Shown here: one piece after another, positions 16,224 to 25,721 of the stretch
How positions within the stretch are numbered: the first letter of the stretch is position 1
Layout: every line of letters begins with the position of its first letter
Assembly (NCBI GenBank): GCA_046704255.1
Contig: JBJKSH010000145.1
Coordinates: 1 to 45,731 of the forward strand
Direction of reading: 5' to 3'
Source: FEN-1297 sp046704255
GTDB lineage: Bacteria; Bacteroidota; Ignavibacteria; Ignavibacteriales; Ignavibacteriaceae
Length of the DNA: 45,731 nucleotides
Translations under genes and position numbers: made by a program
The notes under the pieces: model-generated
What the model saw: only the letters and a program-made list of their open reading frames with translations
Told to the model about the DNA's origin: nothing
The model's database searches: none

Positions 16224-18200
16224 ATGACCAAAGAACAAAGCTCAAATGAATACAGCGCAAAGAATATAAATGTCCTTAAAGGGCTGGAAGCAGTAAGAAA
16301 AAGACCTGCAATGTATATTGGAGATGTTGGCCCCCGGGGTTTGCACCATCTTGTAAACGAAGTAGTTGATAACAGCATAGATGAAGCACTGGCAGGGTTT
16401 GCAGATAATATTTTAATAACAATAAATAAAGATGAAAGCGCTACTATTATAGATAACGGGCGCGGCATCCCGGTAGATATGCATCCCGAAGAAAAACGTT
16501 CTGCATTGGAAGTTGTAATGACAATGCTGCACGCAGGAGGAAAGTTTGATAAAACAACTTATAAAGTTTCCGGCGGGCTTCACGGCGTTGGTGTTTCTGT
16601 TGTTAATGCCTTATCGGAATGGCTTCAGGTTGAAGTAAAAAGAGACGGTAAAATTTATTTCCAGGAATATAAGCGGGGTATTCCTGTAAAGCCCGTGAGG
16701 GAAATTGGAAAAGCCAAAAAGAACGAAACCGGTACAAAAACAACATTCTTGCCGGATAAAGAAATTTTCAAAGCGGGTAAGTTTAAATTTGATACCCTGG
16801 CGGAAAGAATGAGGGAACTGGCATACTTAAATAAAAACCTAACCATTGCTATTAAAGATGTTAGAAACGGCGGAGAGGAAGAAACATTTCATTTCAAAGG
16901 CGGCCTGATTGAATTTGTTAAATACCTTGACGAAACAAGAGAACCCCTTCATAAAACTGTTTATATTGAAGGTGAAAAAGATAATACTCCCATTGAAATA
17001 GCTTTCCAGTATAACAATACTTACTCGGAAAATATTTTCTCTTACGTTAATAATATAAATACACATGAAGGAGGAACTCATCTAGTTGGATTTAAAACTG
17101 CCCTTACAAGAACTCTTAATAATTATGCTAGTAAAAACGGGCTTACAAAAGACGGCAAGATTACTTTAACAGGTGATGATTTTAGAGAAGGATTGACTGC
17201 GGTTATATCTGTAAAGGTAGCCGAGCCTCAGTTTGAAGGGCAGACAAAAACCAAGCTTGGGAACAGCGAGACAAAGTCGGCGGTCGAAACTCTTGTCGGT
17301 GAAAAGCTTTCCGAATATCTTGAAGAAAATCCATCGGTAGGCAAAAAAATAATTGAAAAATGTATGCGTGCTGCCGAAGCCAGGGAAGCGGCTAGAAAAG
17401 CAAGAGACCTGGCACGCCGTAAAAACGCACTAGACAGTCTAAACCTTCCCGGCAAACTTGCCGATTGTTCTATAACGGATCCCGAGCATTGCGAAATTTA
17501 TATTGTTGAAGGTGATTCCGCCGGCGGTTCCGCTAAGCAGGGACGAGACAGAAGGTTTCAGGCTATTCTTCCGCTTAAAGGTAAAATTCTTAACGTTGAA
17601 AAAGCTAAGCTGAATAAAATTCTGGAGAACAACGAAATAAAAGCAATTGTATCCGCAATTGGTGCTGGCTTAGGTGCTGATTTTGACGCTGCCAAAGCTA
17701 GATACGGAAAAATAATTTTAATGACAGATGCCGATGTGGACGGAAGTCATATTAGAACATTGCTGCTTACTTTCATTTACCGCCACATGCAGGAACTTAT
17801 AAATGAAGGCAAGGTTTACATAGCTCAGCCGCCTCTTTTCAAAATAAAAAAGGGCAAAGAAGAATTTTACGCTTTTGACGACAATGAAAGAGATGAAATT
17901 TTAAAACGATTAAAAGTGAACGGAAAAAGCGCAGAACCGGAAAACGGAAATGAAGAAAACGGCGAAGAGGTTAATGTTAAAGGCGTAGCTATTTCCAGGT
18001 ATAAAGGTCTCGGCGAAATGAATCCCGACCAACTCTGGGAAACAACAATGAATCCCGAAACAAGAACAGTACTTCAGGTTACCTTGGAAAGTGCTGCTGC
18101 TGCCGATAAAATATTCGAAACCCTTATGGGTGATGCGGTTGAGCCTCGCCGTGAATTCATTGAGAAGAATGCAAAGTATGTTAGAAATTTGGATGTATAA
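16224..18200 (+). CDS. gyrB: DNA gyrase subunit B
   Basis: GyrB is the ATPase half of gyrase, which introduces negative supercoils. The 658-residue protein has the GHKL ATP-binding features VVDNSIDEALAGF, DNGRGIPVDMHP and GGLHGVGVSVVNALS. The TOPRIM motifs YIVEGDSAGGSAKQGRDR and MTDADVDGSHIRTLLL follow, and the tail ends near EKNAKYVRNLDV. A short insert rich in E, N and G (about 570-582, GEENGEE-like) lies before the conserved RYKGLGEMNP. gyrA follows after a gap holding a toxin-antitoxin relic. Confidence 0.98.
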   Translation: MTKEQSSNEYSAKNINVLKGLEAVRKRPAMYIGDVGPRGLHHLVNEVVDNSIDEALAGFADNILITINKDESATIIDNGRGIPVDMHPEEKRSALEVVMTMLHAGGKFDKTTYKVSGGLHGVGVSVVNALSEWLQVEVKRDGKIYFQEYKRGIPVKPVREIGKAKKNETGTKTTFLPDKEIFKAGKFKFDTLAERMRELAYLNKNLTIAIKDVRNGGEEETFHFKGGLIEFVKYLDETREPLHKTVYIEGEKDNTPIEIAFQYNNTYSENIFSYVNNINTHEGGTHLVGFKTALTRTLNNYASKNGLTKDGKITLTGDDFREGLTAVISVKVAEPQFEGQTKTKLGNSETKSAVETLVGEKLSEYLEENPSVGKKIIEKCMRAAEAREAARKARDLARRKNALDSLNLPGKLADCSITDPEHCEIYIVEGDSAGGSAKQGRDRRFQAILPLKGKILNVEKAKLNKILENNEIKAIVSAIGAGLGADFDAAKARYGKIILMTDADVDGSHIRTLLLTFIYRHMQELINEGKVYIAQPPLFKIKKGKEEFYAFDDNERDEILKRLKVNGKSAEPENGNEENGEEVNVKGVAISRYKGLGEMNPDQLWETTMNPETRTVLQVTLESAAAADKIFETLMGDAVEPRREFIEKNAKYVRNLDV

Positions 18201-18442
18201 TTTATAGAGAAGAAAGTGATATAGATTTCTTCGTTGAAATTCCAGCATCGTTTTATAACATTTGTACGTTGGAGGAATAATTAGGAAGTCAATTAAAATA
18301 TATAATTCATTTTAGGAACAAAATTTCACATCATTATTTTGAAATAGACGCTGAGGTTATCTTTAATATTTGCAAAGATAATATCCCGTTATTAAGAAAA
18401 ACAATAACTAAGATTTTAAACGATATAGAAAACAAAGAATAA
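18201..18442 (+). pseudogene. Relic of an MNT/HepT toxin-antitoxin pair between gyrB and gyrA
   Basis: Translation of this gap in one frame gives YREESDIDFFVEIPASF and then CTLEE, a stop at 18278-18280, then LGSQLKYIIHFRNKISHHYF and EIDAEVIFNICKDNIPLL to the stop at 18440-18442. The first part matches the catalytic SDID strand of MNT-type nucleotidyltransferases (antitoxin). The second matches the C-terminal half of HepT (DUF86), including the HEPN RNase motif RNKISH (R-x4-H). The N-terminal parts of both are missing and no start codon exists, so this is a deletion relic. The MNT-HepT order equals that of living pairs. Confidence 0.75.
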
Positions 18443-18446
18443 TATT

Positions 18447-20918
18447 ATGGCAACAATTTTTGAAAAGATAATACCCGTTTCGTTAGAAGAAGAAATGAAA
18501 TCTTCTTACATCGATTATTCAATGTCCGTAATTGTATCCAGGGCATTGCCGGATGTAAGAGACGGACTAAAGCCTGTTCACAGAAGAGTACTTTTCGGGA
18601 TGCATGAACTTGGCCTTGCTTATAATAAACCATATAAAAAATCTGCAAGAGTAGTGGGAGAAGTTTTAGGTAAGTATCACCCACACGGAGATACCGCAGT
18701 TTACGATACGATGGTTAGAATGGTACAGGACTTTTCTTTACGGTACCCGCTTATATCCGGGCAGGGAAATTTCGGCTCGGTCGACGGTGATTCGCCTGCC
18801 GCAATGCGTTACACCGAAACGAGGCTTGCAAGAATTGCCGACGAAATGCTTCGCGATCTTGATAAGAATACTGTGGATTTTGCTTCCAACTTTGACGACT
18901 CTTTACAGGAACCGGTTGTTCTGCCTTCATATCTTCCTAATTTGCTTGTTAACGGTGCCAGCGGTATAGCCGTTGGTATGGCTACAAATATTCCCCCTCA
19001 TAATTTAACCGAAGTAATTGACGGGCTTATTGCGCTTATTAAAAACCCAGAACTTACTTCCGAAAAATTAATGAAGTACGTAACCGCTCCCGATTTTCCT
19101 ACCGGCGGTATTATATACGGTTATGAAGGCGTTAAAGAAGCATATACAACCGGTAGAGGCAGAATAATAGTAAGGGCCAAAGCAAATGTAGAAACTCTTA
19201 AGAACAACCGCGAAAATATTGTTGTTACGGAGCTGCCTTACCAGGTGAATAAAGCGAATCTTATTGAAAAAATTGCCGAGCTTGTAAAAGAAGGTAAAAT
19301 TGATGATATATCGGGTATAAGGGATGAATCCGACCGCGACGGCATGCGAATGGTTATTGAACTTAAACGCGATGCTCAGCCTACCGTTGTGTTAAATCAA
19401 TTGTTCAAGCATACACAAATGCAGACTACATTCGGTGTTATTATGCTGGCGCTTGTAAACGGCGTTCCCAGGGTTCTTACTCTTAAAGAAGTGATGCAGC
19501 ATTTTATAAATCACCGGATGGATGTTTTAATCCGCAGAACAAAATACGAACTTGATGCTGCCGAAAGAAGAGCACATATTTTAGAGGGATACATAATTGC
19601 CCTTGATAATATTGATGCGGTTATCGATACGATAAAAAAATCCAGGGATGTTGAAACCGCAAAGAACAACTTGATGAGAAAATTCAAGTTAAGCGAAATC
19701 CAGGCAAAAGCAATTCTTGATATGAGGCTGCAGCGCTTAACCGGCCTTGAAAGGAAAAAAATTGAAGATGAATATAAAGAAGTTATTAAGCTTATTGAGA
19801 AGTTAAAGGGGGTACTGGAAAGTGAAGAGAAAAGATATCTGATAATTAAAGACGAATTAAACGAGGTAAAGAACAGATACGGAGACGAGAGAAGAACTGA
19901 AATTATATATAACTACGAGGAATTTTCTCTTGAAGATATAATTGCTGAAGAAGATGTTGTTGTTACAATTTCTCACAGAGGATTTATTAAGAGGTTCCCC
20001 GTAAGCGGCTATAGAAAACAGGGAAGAGGCGGTAAAGGTGTTACAGGTGCCGGCACTAAAGACGATGATTTTATAGAGCACATGTTCATAGCATCCACAC
20101 ATCATTATATTTTATTCTTTACGGATAAAGGCAAATGCTATTGGCTAAAAGTTCATGAAATACCTGAAGGAGGAAGAGCCTCCAGGGGAAGATCAGTTTT
20201 AAATCTTATCCAGAAAGATAAGGATGAAGAAATAACAGCATTCGTTGCGGTTAAAGAATTTAAAGATGATCAGTTCCTTATAATGGCAACGCAGAACGGT
20301 ACGATTAAAAAAACGGTTCTTTCCCTATACGGCAACGTTCGCAAAGGCGGAATCTATGCAATAAACATTGTAAAGGGCGACAGGTTAATTGCAGTAAAAA
20401 TGACGGACGGTAGCAACGATATTGTCCTTGGAACCCGAAACGGTTTTGCAATAAGGTTTGCCGAAAAAGATGTACGCGATATGGGAAGAACTGCAACCGG
20501 TGTTAGAGGAATAAATTTAAGTAAAGATGATCGGGTTGTAGGTTTGTTGGTTATAAAGCGCAATGATAATATATTGGTAGTTACCGAAAAGGGATACGGC
20601 AAACGTTCTGATATAAATGATTACCGTATAACGCACCGCGGCGGCAAAGGAATTATAACAGTAAAGACCAACGAAAAAGTCGGCAAAATGATTGCAATGA
20701 TGGAGGTTGTTGACGGAGATGAACTGGTTATTATTTCTTCTCACGGTATGGTCATTCGCCAGGGCGTTAAAGACATTAGAGTTATGGGCAGAAACACGCA
20801 GGGTGTAAGAGTAATCCGGTTAAAAGAAGGCGATGCAATTGCAGATATTGCAAAAGTAGTTCCTGAAGAAGATGTCCCAAACGACGAAAACGGCAAGGCA
20901 GATGATAAGATGATATAA
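18447..20918 (+). CDS. gyrA: DNA gyrase subunit A
   Basis: GyrA is the DNA-cutting and wrapping half of gyrase. The 823-residue protein has catalytic Tyr122 in AAMRYTETRL and the region HPHGDTAVYD (78-87), where position 83 is Thr and 87 is Asp. Thr83 rather than Ser is a natural state in some bacteria and is not by itself evidence of resistance. The C-terminal pinwheel carries a GyrA-box-like KQGRGGKG, distinguishing it from ParC. It ends with an acidic tail (EEDVPNDENGKADDK). It starts five bases after the HepT relic. Confidence 0.98.
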   Translation: MATIFEKIIPVSLEEEMKSSYIDYSMSVIVSRALPDVRDGLKPVHRRVLFGMHELGLAYNKPYKKSARVVGEVLGKYHPHGDTAVYDTMVRMVQDFSLRYPLISGQGNFGSVDGDSPAAMRYTETRLARIADEMLRDLDKNTVDFASNFDDSLQEPVVLPSYLPNLLVNGASGIAVGMATNIPPHNLTEVIDGLIALIKNPELTSEKLMKYVTAPDFPTGGIIYGYEGVKEAYTTGRGRIIVRAKANVETLKNNRENIVVTELPYQVNKANLIEKIAELVKEGKIDDISGIRDESDRDGMRMVIELKRDAQPTVVLNQLFKHTQMQTTFGVIMLALVNGVPRVLTLKEVMQHFINHRMDVLIRRTKYELDAAERRAHILEGYIIALDNIDAVIDTIKKSRDVETAKNNLMRKFKLSEIQAKAILDMRLQRLTGLERKKIEDEYKEVIKLIEKLKGVLESEEKRYLIIKDELNEVKNRYGDERRTEIIYNYEEFSLEDIIAEEDVVVTISHRGFIKRFPVSGYRKQGRGGKGVTGAGTKDDDFIEHMFIASTHHYILFFTDKGKCYWLKVHEIPEGGRASRGRSVLNLIQKDKDEEITAFVAVKEFKDDQFLIMATQNGTIKKTVLSLYGNVRKGGIYAINIVKGDRLIAVKMTDGSNDIVLGTRNGFAIRFAEKDVRDMGRTATGVRGINLSKDDRVVGLLVIKRNDNILVVTEKGYGKRSDINDYRITHRGGKGIITVKTNEKVGKMIAMMEVVDGDELVIISSHGMVIRQGVKDIRVMGRNTQGVRVIRLKEGDAIADIAKVVPEEDVPNDENGKADDKMI

Positions 20919-21208
20919 AGGAAAAAGGTATATGTAAAACGGAGTTATTCAATATATACCCTATACCAAATTCCTAATGCACAACAAAGACGGATTGAAC
21001 GGATATTAAATTAATCCTTGTAAATTTAGAGTTCCCCCTGTAATTTGCAAGCAGGATTGTAGGGATAGTACGGCAGCTTATGCGGAAGTCAACCTTGCTA
21101 TAATGGATTTTGATAAAACTAAATATTGTAATGAAAATGTAAAAGTGGTGCCATGTACTAAAATAAGTTTTAGTTTGTGGTAATTCAAAAAAATAAACGG
21201 GGTTCATT

Positions 21209-21928
21209 ATGAAAAGAACAATGTTAGCATTCGTTTTATCTTTCCTATTTTTTCCAGGCATTTATATTTTTGGCCAGCAGGATGCACAATTAAAGGAGAC
21301 CGAAAGCAGAGTTGCCGAATTGGAAAACTTTCATGATATTATTTATCCGATTTGGCATACGGCATACCCGGAGAAAGATTATGCTGCACTTAAAGGCTAT
21401 GTTAAAGAGGTTAATGAACTTGCAAGTTCAATTTATAAAGCGAAACTTCCGGGAATTCTTAGGGACAAAAAACAAAAATGGGATGAAGGTGTAAACCTAT
21501 TCAAAACTTCCGTAGATGAATTTAATAAGCAGGCAGAAGGCAAAGATAATGAGGCACTTTTAAAAGCAGCCGAAAATCTTCATACAAAGTATGAATTGCT
21601 TGTTAAAATAATTCGGCCTGTGCTTAAAGAAGTTGATCATTTCCATAAATTATTGTATTTAATTTATCATACGTATTTGCCGGACAAAAATTATGAAAAA
21701 ATAATTTCCGTAAGTCCGGATTTAGCCGAAAGGGCTTTGGCCATAACCAAAGCAGAACTTCCTAAAAGATTTGAAGATAAGAAAGAGAAAATTAATTCGG
21801 CGGCAAATGAACTTTTAACCGCAGCAAACCTGTTAAGCAAAATAAAAAAGGATTCGGAAGGCAAAGTTATTGAAGCAGGCGTGGAAAAGGTGCATGCAAA
21901 GTATCAAAAATTGGAAGATATATTTTAA
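21209..21928 (+). CDS. Exported two-repeat helical protein with conserved histidines, unknown function
   Basis: I do not recognise this family. The 239-residue product has a Sec signal peptide (hydrophobic to about 20, then GQQDAQLKE). The rest is two tandem helical repeats of about 105 residues. Repeat 1 has ENFHDIIYPIWHTAYPEKDY and repeat 2 has DHFHKLLYLIYHTYLPDKNY; each continues to KAKLP/KAELP and ends with HTKYE or HAKYQ. Each repeat therefore keeps three histidines at matching places (FH, HT and H-x-KY), which could bind metal or haem. It is preceded by a 290-base gap with no recognised gene and followed by a terminator-like hairpin, so it is probably transcribed alone. Confidence 0.75.
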   Translation: MKRTMLAFVLSFLFFPGIYIFGQQDAQLKETESRVAELENFHDIIYPIWHTAYPEKDYAALKGYVKEVNELASSIYKAKLPGILRDKKQKWDEGVNLFKTSVDEFNKQAEGKDNEALLKAAENLHTKYELLVKIIRPVLKEVDHFHKLLYLIYHTYLPDKNYEKIISVSPDLAERALAITKAELPKRFEDKKEKINSAANELLTAANLLSKIKKDSEGKVIEAGVEKVHAKYQKLEDIF

Positions 21929-21966
21929 ACTTTTTCGCAAAATAAATTTTTAGAAAAGTAATTAGA

Positions 21967-22000
21967 AAGCCGGGGTTAGTAAACGATCCCGGTTTTATTT
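21967..22000 (+). terminator. Probable terminator after the two-repeat protein gene
   Basis: CCGGGG (21970-21975) can pair with CCCGG (21988-21992) around a loop, followed by TTTTATTTT. The hairpin is modest and ends only a few bases before the next start codon at 22005. Confidence 0.45.
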
Positions 22001-22004
22001 TACC

Positions 22005-22751
22005 ATGAAAACAATTCATTTAAGATTTTACGAAGAATTAAGTGATTTGCTTCCTGAAGGCAAGAGGAAGAAACGCTTTGAGCATAAGTTTTTCGGAAAT
22101 CCGTCTGTTAAAGATATTATAGAATCATTGGGTATCCCTCACAGCGAGGTAGATATGATATTGGTGAACGGAAAACCTGTAAACTTTTCTTATATTATTA
22201 AAAGCGGCGACGATGTTAGTGTTTACCCGGAATTCGAATCGTTGGATATTTCCGGAGTTCAGCATCTGAGAGAGGAACCATTACGTATTCCTAAGTTTGT
22301 TCTTGATGTTCACCTTGGCAAACTTGCCCGTTACCTTAGAATGCTTGGATTTGATTCGGTATATAAAAATAATTATACGGAGGGTGAAATAATAAAAATT
22401 TCATTGAATGAAAAAAGAACTATCTTAACAAAAGATAAAGAAATTTTAAAACGCAAAGAAATTACACACGGCTGTTATGTTAGAAGCATATACCCCAAAA
22501 TTCAATTAAAAGAAATTGTTGAGCGTTTTGATTTAAAAAGATCAATTAAAGAATTTTCCAGGTGTATGGAATGCAATACGGTTTTAAAACCTGCCGAAAA
22601 AGTTAAATTTACCGGAAGCCTGCCTCAGAAGGTTAAAGAATTTCAGAATGAGTTTTATATTTGTGAAGGTTGTAATAAAATTTATTGGTCCGGCAGCCAT
22701 TATGAAAGGATGAAAAAAATTATAAGTGAAATTACCCGAATTATAAATTGA
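22005..22751 (+). CDS. Mut7-C RNase-domain protein with N-terminal ubiquitin-like domain
   Basis: The 248-residue protein has two parts. Residues 1-80 look like a MoaD/ThiS-type ubiquitin fold (VKDIIESLGIPHSEVDMILV, VNFSYIIKSGDDVSVYP) without the C-terminal Gly-Gly tail. Residues about 95-245 are the Mut7-C (DUF82) PIN-like RNase domain: FVLDVHLGKLARYLRMLGFD, then ILTKDKEIL. It ends with a zinc-ribbon (CMEC near 185 and CEGC near 223, then IYWSGSHYERM). This domain pair is a known bacterial arrangement; the RNA target is not known. The catalytic Asp is expected in VLDVHLGK. Confidence 0.85.
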   Translation: MKTIHLRFYEELSDLLPEGKRKKRFEHKFFGNPSVKDIIESLGIPHSEVDMILVNGKPVNFSYIIKSGDDVSVYPEFESLDISGVQHLREEPLRIPKFVLDVHLGKLARYLRMLGFDSVYKNNYTEGEIIKISLNEKRTILTKDKEILKRKEITHGCYVRSIYPKIQLKEIVERFDLKRSIKEFSRCMECNTVLKPAEKVKFTGSLPQKVKEFQNEFYICEGCNKIYWSGSHYERMKKIISEITRIIN

Positions 22752-22867
22752 AAACCTCTTCCTAAATTCCCCCATCTTCTTACTAATGAGATAAGGCTAT
22801 GGGTGAGGTCGATTTTTGCGTAACTTTAGCTATAGGTAAATCTACAGGTTAAACGAAAGTAAAAATT

Positions 22868-24097
22868 ATGGGACTTGTTATAAGAAGCATTATATTTTTA
22901 GCACTTCTTTTTTCAGTTGAGTATTACTTTTACCGAAAGCTGCTCCGTGCGGTCCGGCTGGTCTTAAAGTTAAACAGGATTAAAAAGCTTTATATAATAA
23001 TTATAATTTTTATTTTAAACATCTACCCGCTGTTTTTATTTGTAGATTGGAGTTACGCCGGACTAACAGGAACCCCGGTTTTAATTCCTCAAAATACTTT
23101 TTTTGATTACCTGGTAATCTATCCTTTCTGGCTGATGATATTAATAGATATTCAATGCAGCTTTTTCTTCTTAGCCATGGATTTGTTAAAACTGCCACTT
23201 TTACCATTCTATAAAAAAATAAAACTCAAAGTCTATTCCATCGAATCAAAAATAATTTTTGCGCTTATAGTTGTCTTTGTTGTTTACGTTCCCGCAAGAG
23301 TAATTCACGATTACAATAAAATCCAGGTAAGGCATGTTAATTTTGTTAAGAAAGATCTTCCTGTTGGCTTAAACGGATTTAAAATTGTTTTCATCTCTGA
23401 TATACATGCAGACAGGTACACCGACGGTGCAAGATTAATTAAGTACATAAACGATGTAAATTCAGCTAAGCCCGGCCTGGTGCTAATAGGCGGTGATTTG
23501 ATTTCGTCTGGGCATGGATATATTGATACCGCGGCTAAATATTTGGGCAGAATAAAATCCGTCTACGGTATTTTTTCGTGCGTTGGAGACCATTACAATT
23601 GGGCTTACCACAGAGATTATAAAAAGAGTTTGAACGAGGTAGAGAATGCTCTTAAAGTTTATAATATTGAAATGATAGACAACGGCAGTATTATTTTGAA
23701 TTTAAAAAATACCGACATTAAAATTACATTAATTACCGACACTTATGTTGAACATATTTCAAAAAAATTTTTAGATAGATTAACACCTGATTCGGCAAAA
23801 TACGGGTTGAAAATTTTACTTGTACATCAACCAAGGCAAGAAGTAGTTTCCCGGGCATCAAAAACCGGTTACAATTTATTACTTGCCGGTCATACTCACG
23901 GCGGGCAAATAACCTTTTTATTCCCCTTTAAAAATTTAACACCAACGCTTTTAGAGACTGAATATATCCGCGGTAATTTTCATTTCAACAAAATGCTGAT
24001 GATTGTAACAAGAGGTTTGGGTATGTCTCTCGTACCCGTGCGTTATAATTCCACACCCGAGGTTACGGTTATTAACATATCAAAGGAAAAAGATTAA
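22868..24097 (+). CDS. Membrane-anchored metallophosphoesterase
   Basis: The 409-residue protein has about four hydrophobic segments in the first 145 residues, then a calcineurin-like phosphoesterase domain. Metal-binding motifs are ISDIHADRY (Asp178, His180), GGDL (Asp210), GDHYNW (241-242) and LAGHTHGGQ. The third motif is usually GNH; here the Asn is Asp, an unusual change at a metal-bridging position. The layout resembles the YkuE/YaeI group, which includes UDP-diacylglucosamine pyrophosphatase-like and phosphodiesterase proteins, but the substrate cannot be named. The gene stands alone between two short gaps. Confidence 0.85.
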   Translation: MGLVIRSIIFLALLFSVEYYFYRKLLRAVRLVLKLNRIKKLYIIIIIFILNIYPLFLFVDWSYAGLTGTPVLIPQNTFFDYLVIYPFWLMILIDIQCSFFFLAMDLLKLPLLPFYKKIKLKVYSIESKIIFALIVVFVVYVPARVIHDYNKIQVRHVNFVKKDLPVGLNGFKIVFISDIHADRYTDGARLIKYINDVNSAKPGLVLIGGDLISSGHGYIDTAAKYLGRIKSVYGIFSCVGDHYNWAYHRDYKKSLNEVENALKVYNIEMIDNGSIILNLKNTDIKITLITDTYVEHISKKFLDRLTPDSAKYGLKILLVHQPRQEVVSRASKTGYNLLLAGHTHGGQITFLFPFKNLTPTLLETEYIRGNFHFNKMLMIVTRGLGMSLVPVRYNSTPEVTVINISKEKD

Positions 24098-24187
24098 AAT
24101 TTTACTTAACAAGTTTAAAGAAATATTCGATTATGAAAATGGAGCATAATTGAATATTTAAGTATTCACTATTGTTGGTATGTAAAA

Positions 24188-25069
24188 ATGCAGAACGTTG
24201 TAATTAATAATATTGAAATAAAAAAACAGCAAACGCTTGCGGTTTTATCCGGCATAAAAAACCTTCCTTCAATTCCAAAAGTTGTTTTTGAAGTTACAAA
24301 ACTATTAAGGGATCCCGGTAAATCCCCAAGTGTATTAGCGGATTTAATAAGTAAAGATCATGGGTTAACTTCTAAGGTTTTAACAGTTGCAAATTCGCCT
24401 TTGTACGGGATAAAAAGAAAAGTTTCTTCAATTGAATTTGCCGTGCTCATATTGGGCTTCAGGGATATTCAGAATGTTGTAACTGCTCTTTCTTTAGTTG
24501 ATACAATTAAAATAATCCCCGGCATAAATTTTGACCCGGTTGAATTCTGGACGCATTCTATGGTTGTGGGAACTGCTGCCAGGGGAATTTCCCAGCACAT
24601 GGGCTTTGATTTTGGCGGGGAAGCATTTGTTGCCGGCATCCTTCATGATTTTGGAGAAATGGTTATTTACAAATATTTTAACGGCATCTTTAATTCGATT
24701 ATAGAAAATTCTGCCGCAGAAAATTTAAGTATGACTGATTCGGAAATAGACGCCCTGGGTATGTCTCATCAGGAAATCGGCGCATATTTAGCCGATAAAT
24801 GGAACCTGCCAGATATTTTATGTGAAACAATTAATACTCATCACGTTCCTTCCAAAAGTTCTTCAGATAAAAAATTTGTTGCCGTAATTCATCTTGTAGA
24901 TTATATGACTTACCGTTTGGGTATTGCCGATTCATACTGGGATAAGGATTTTGTACTGGATAAAAATATTCTGGATATTCTTAATTTCCCATCCGAAGAT
25001 GCACTTGATAATTTTATAGCTGATTATGAAGATATGTTTAAAGTAACTGCAGATTCACTGAAAATTTAA
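24188..25069 (+). CDS. HDOD-domain signalling protein
   Basis: The 293-residue protein is a single HDOD domain: LPSIPKVVFEVTKLLRDPGK, ADLISKDHGLTSKVLTVANS, PLYGIKRKVSSIEFAVLILG and, later, FVAGILHDFGEMVIYKYF. HDOD domains are catalytically inactive relatives of HD phosphohydrolases found in bacterial regulation of stress, motility and cyclic-di-GMP signalling. No second signalling domain is attached. The protein is cytosolic. Neighbours give no clue to its pathway. Confidence 0.9.
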   Translation: MQNVVINNIEIKKQQTLAVLSGIKNLPSIPKVVFEVTKLLRDPGKSPSVLADLISKDHGLTSKVLTVANSPLYGIKRKVSSIEFAVLILGFRDIQNVVTALSLVDTIKIIPGINFDPVEFWTHSMVVGTAARGISQHMGFDFGGEAFVAGILHDFGEMVIYKYFNGIFNSIIENSAAENLSMTDSEIDALGMSHQEIGAYLADKWNLPDILCETINTHHVPSKSSSDKKFVAVIHLVDYMTYRLGIADSYWDKDFVLDKNILDILNFPSEDALDNFIADYEDMFKVTADSLKI

Positions 25070-25180
25070 TCGGCTATAATTTATGCATCAAGGCACTATT
25101 ATTTTATTAAATATTAGTGTCATTTTTGCGTAAGAAAATCTATTGTAATATCTTTCCCCTCAAAAAAAATAAAAAGTAAT

Positions 25181-25678
25181 ATGGAAGAAAGAAAACGGCC
25201 GGCGTGGGATGAATATTTTTTAAAACTTGCTATGCTTGCATCGGAAAGATCTACATGCCCACGAATGCACTGCGGCTGTGTATTTGTAAAAGACAGGTTT
25301 GTACTTGCAACCGGCTATAACGGCTCGCTGCCCGGCCATCCGCACTGCGATGATGTTGGGTGTCTAGTAGTTGATAATCATTGTGTAAGAACAAACCATG
25401 CGGAAATAAATGCATTAACACAAGCGGCAATACACGGAGTAAATATTAAAGGAGCCACAGCATATATAACAAACATGTCGTGTACTACCTGTGCCAAAGC
25501 TTTAATTGCTGCCGGGATAAAACGCGTAGTAGTTTTTTCCGATTTTCACGATACGCTGGCTACTCAATTTTATACGGAATCTGGAGTAGAGATTGTTAAG
25601 CTAGATATGCCGGAAAGGATTATTCATTACGATCTGGAAAAATATACTTCGGCAAAAAAGACTGATAAATCCAAATAA
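25181..25678 (+). CDS. Deoxycytidylate (dCMP) deaminase-type zinc enzyme
   Basis: The 165-residue protein deaminates dCMP to dUMP, supplying dTMP synthesis. Zinc and catalytic motifs are NHAEINAL (His and Glu) and SCTTCAKAL (two Cys). The N-terminal WDEYFLKLAMLASERSTCPR, and GYNGSLPGHPHC with its extra Cys/His residues, are typical of dCMP deaminase/ComEB rather than of cytidine deaminase. The C-terminal part ends in a lysine-rich tail. It stands between the HDOD gene and a DMT transporter with no obvious pathway link. Confidence 0.92.
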   Translation: MEERKRPAWDEYFLKLAMLASERSTCPRMHCGCVFVKDRFVLATGYNGSLPGHPHCDDVGCLVVDNHCVRTNHAEINALTQAAIHGVNIKGATAYITNMSCTTCAKALIAAGIKRVVVFSDFHDTLATQFYTESGVEIVKLDMPERIIHYDLEKYTSAKKTDKSK

Positions 25679-25721
25679 AAAAATAGTTAGCCTTTGGTTT
25701 AGAGGAATCATTTTTTAATAA

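Noticed and set aside
18525..18710. Thr83 in GyrA as a quinolone-resistance mutation
   Set aside because: Thr is the natural residue here in several bacterial groups; without a close reference no mutation can be claimed.
20927..20960. Inverted repeat GGTATAT/ATATACC after gyrA as a terminator
   Set aside because: The stem is A/T-rich and weak, the loop is 20 bases, and no T run follows.
20974..21261. Minus-strand 95-residue open frame in the gyrA downstream gap
   Set aside because: It crosses into the signal-peptide gene on the other strand and shows no domain or ribosome binding site. The gap looks non-coding.
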